NCBI GenBank assembly: GCA_031286555.1
Contig: JAITUD010000059.1
Coordinates: 1-34,217, forward strand
Length of the DNA: 34,217 nucleotides
Direction: 5' to 3'
Origin: Microbacterium sp.
GTDB lineage: Bacteria; Actinomycetota; Actinomycetes; Actinomycetales; Microbacteriaceae
The notes under the pieces were generated by a model. The model was not told the origin of the DNA and ran no database searches. It saw nothing but the letters and a program-made list of their open reading frames with translations. Made by a program: the position numbers and the translations under genes. This document shows positions 33,936-34,217 of this stretch, one piece after another. Each line of letters starts with the position of its first letter. Within the stretch, counting starts at the first letter, position 1.

Positions 33936-34217
33936 CCGGCGGCGTCGATGACGGCGACGATGCGGTCGTAGCCGCGCTGCGCCGCCATCGTGCGCGGCAG
34001 GTCGCCGTTGCCGTCGCGGATGCTCAGGTCGGAGCCGCCCTCGATGAGCACGCGGCACACCTCGGCGTAATGGTCGGAGCCGTCGCCGAGCTCGATCGCC
34101 TCATGCAGGGCGGTCCAGTGCAGCCTGTTGATGTGGTTCGGGTCGACGCCCGCTTCGAGCAGGATCTCGATCGTCGGGATCAGGCCTCGCTCGGATGCCG
34201 GGATGAGCGCGGTGCCG
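33932..34217 (-). CDS. C-terminal part of an ankyrin-repeat protein
   Basis: The last 94 or so codons of a gene that begins beyond the window are read on the minus strand. Three ankyrin-like units are visible: GTALIPASERGLIPTIEILL with EAGVDPNHIN, then WTALHEAIELG with VLIEGGSDLSIRD, then a final diverged unit ending RIVAVIDAAG. Ankyrin repeats are protein-binding surfaces; small bacterial ankyrin proteins often sit beside membrane proteins or catalases. The stop overlaps the permease start, so the two are co-translated. Function unknown. Confidence 0.85.
   Translation of the reverse strand, partial: GTALIPASERGLIPTIEILLEAGVDPNHINRLHWTALHEAIELGDGSDHYAEVCRVLIEGGSDLSIRDGNGDLPRTMAAQRGYDRIVAVIDAAG

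Overview
The window is GC-rich, gene-dense DNA with short intergenic gaps, many ATGA/TGATG stop-start overlaps, GTG starts, and frequent 'gatgcc' and 'gcatcc' strings inside genes. This points to a high-GC actinobacterium, most likely of the Microbacteriaceae (Microbacterium-like). That placement is an inference from style; no rRNA or marker gene is present.

Layout. (1) 2-1955 (+): the end of a copper-handling operon, with the C-terminus of an anchored secreted protein, a PCuAC copper chaperone lipoprotein and a Tat-exported Dyp peroxidase. (2) 2049-5107 (-): an MFS transporter translationally coupled to a cytosolic GH3 glycosidase, divergent from a regulator made of two fused TetR units (5273-6505, +), with two operator-like dyads 21 bp apart in between. 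(3) 6508-8955 (+): an APH(3')-like kinase and two short-chain dehydrogenases. (4) 9008-9769 (-): a HutC-type GntR regulator divergent from (5) a large block of + strand genes at 10000-33089. (6) 33204-34217 (-): a TauE/SafE permease and the end of an ankyrin-repeat protein.

The 23-kb block is the notable part. Its first half encodes a four-gene ABC importer, then one continuous reading frame joining a glycerophosphodiester phosphodiesterase to an inositol-monophosphatase, then an MgtC-like membrane protein. A new promoter at about 16400 starts the second half: an IolE-like TIM-barrel protein, a Gfo/Idh/MocA dehydrogenase, a second complete ABC importer, a PHP-family metallo-phosphoesterase, a GH38 alpha-mannosidase, and the lower myo-inositol pathway (IolC, a Cgl0159-type aldolase, IolA, IolB, IolD). 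Taken together, I infer a system that imports a phosphodiester-linked, probably mannosylated inositol compound (for example glycerophosphoinositol, deacylated phosphatidylinositol mannosides or mannosyl-inositol-phosphate head groups). It would strip mannose, glycerol and phosphate from it and burn the inositol ring to central metabolites. The individual families are well supported; the combined pathway is a hypothesis.

Two convergent gene junctions (1971-2035 and 33108-33191) carry elements of different sequence but the same geometry: two direct copies 19 bp apart, mirrored by two inverted copies 19 bp apart. The third convergent junction (8977-9008) has a simple strong hairpin instead. No tRNA, rRNA, CRISPR array, transposase or prophage gene was seen, and no stretch over 300 bases lacks a gene.
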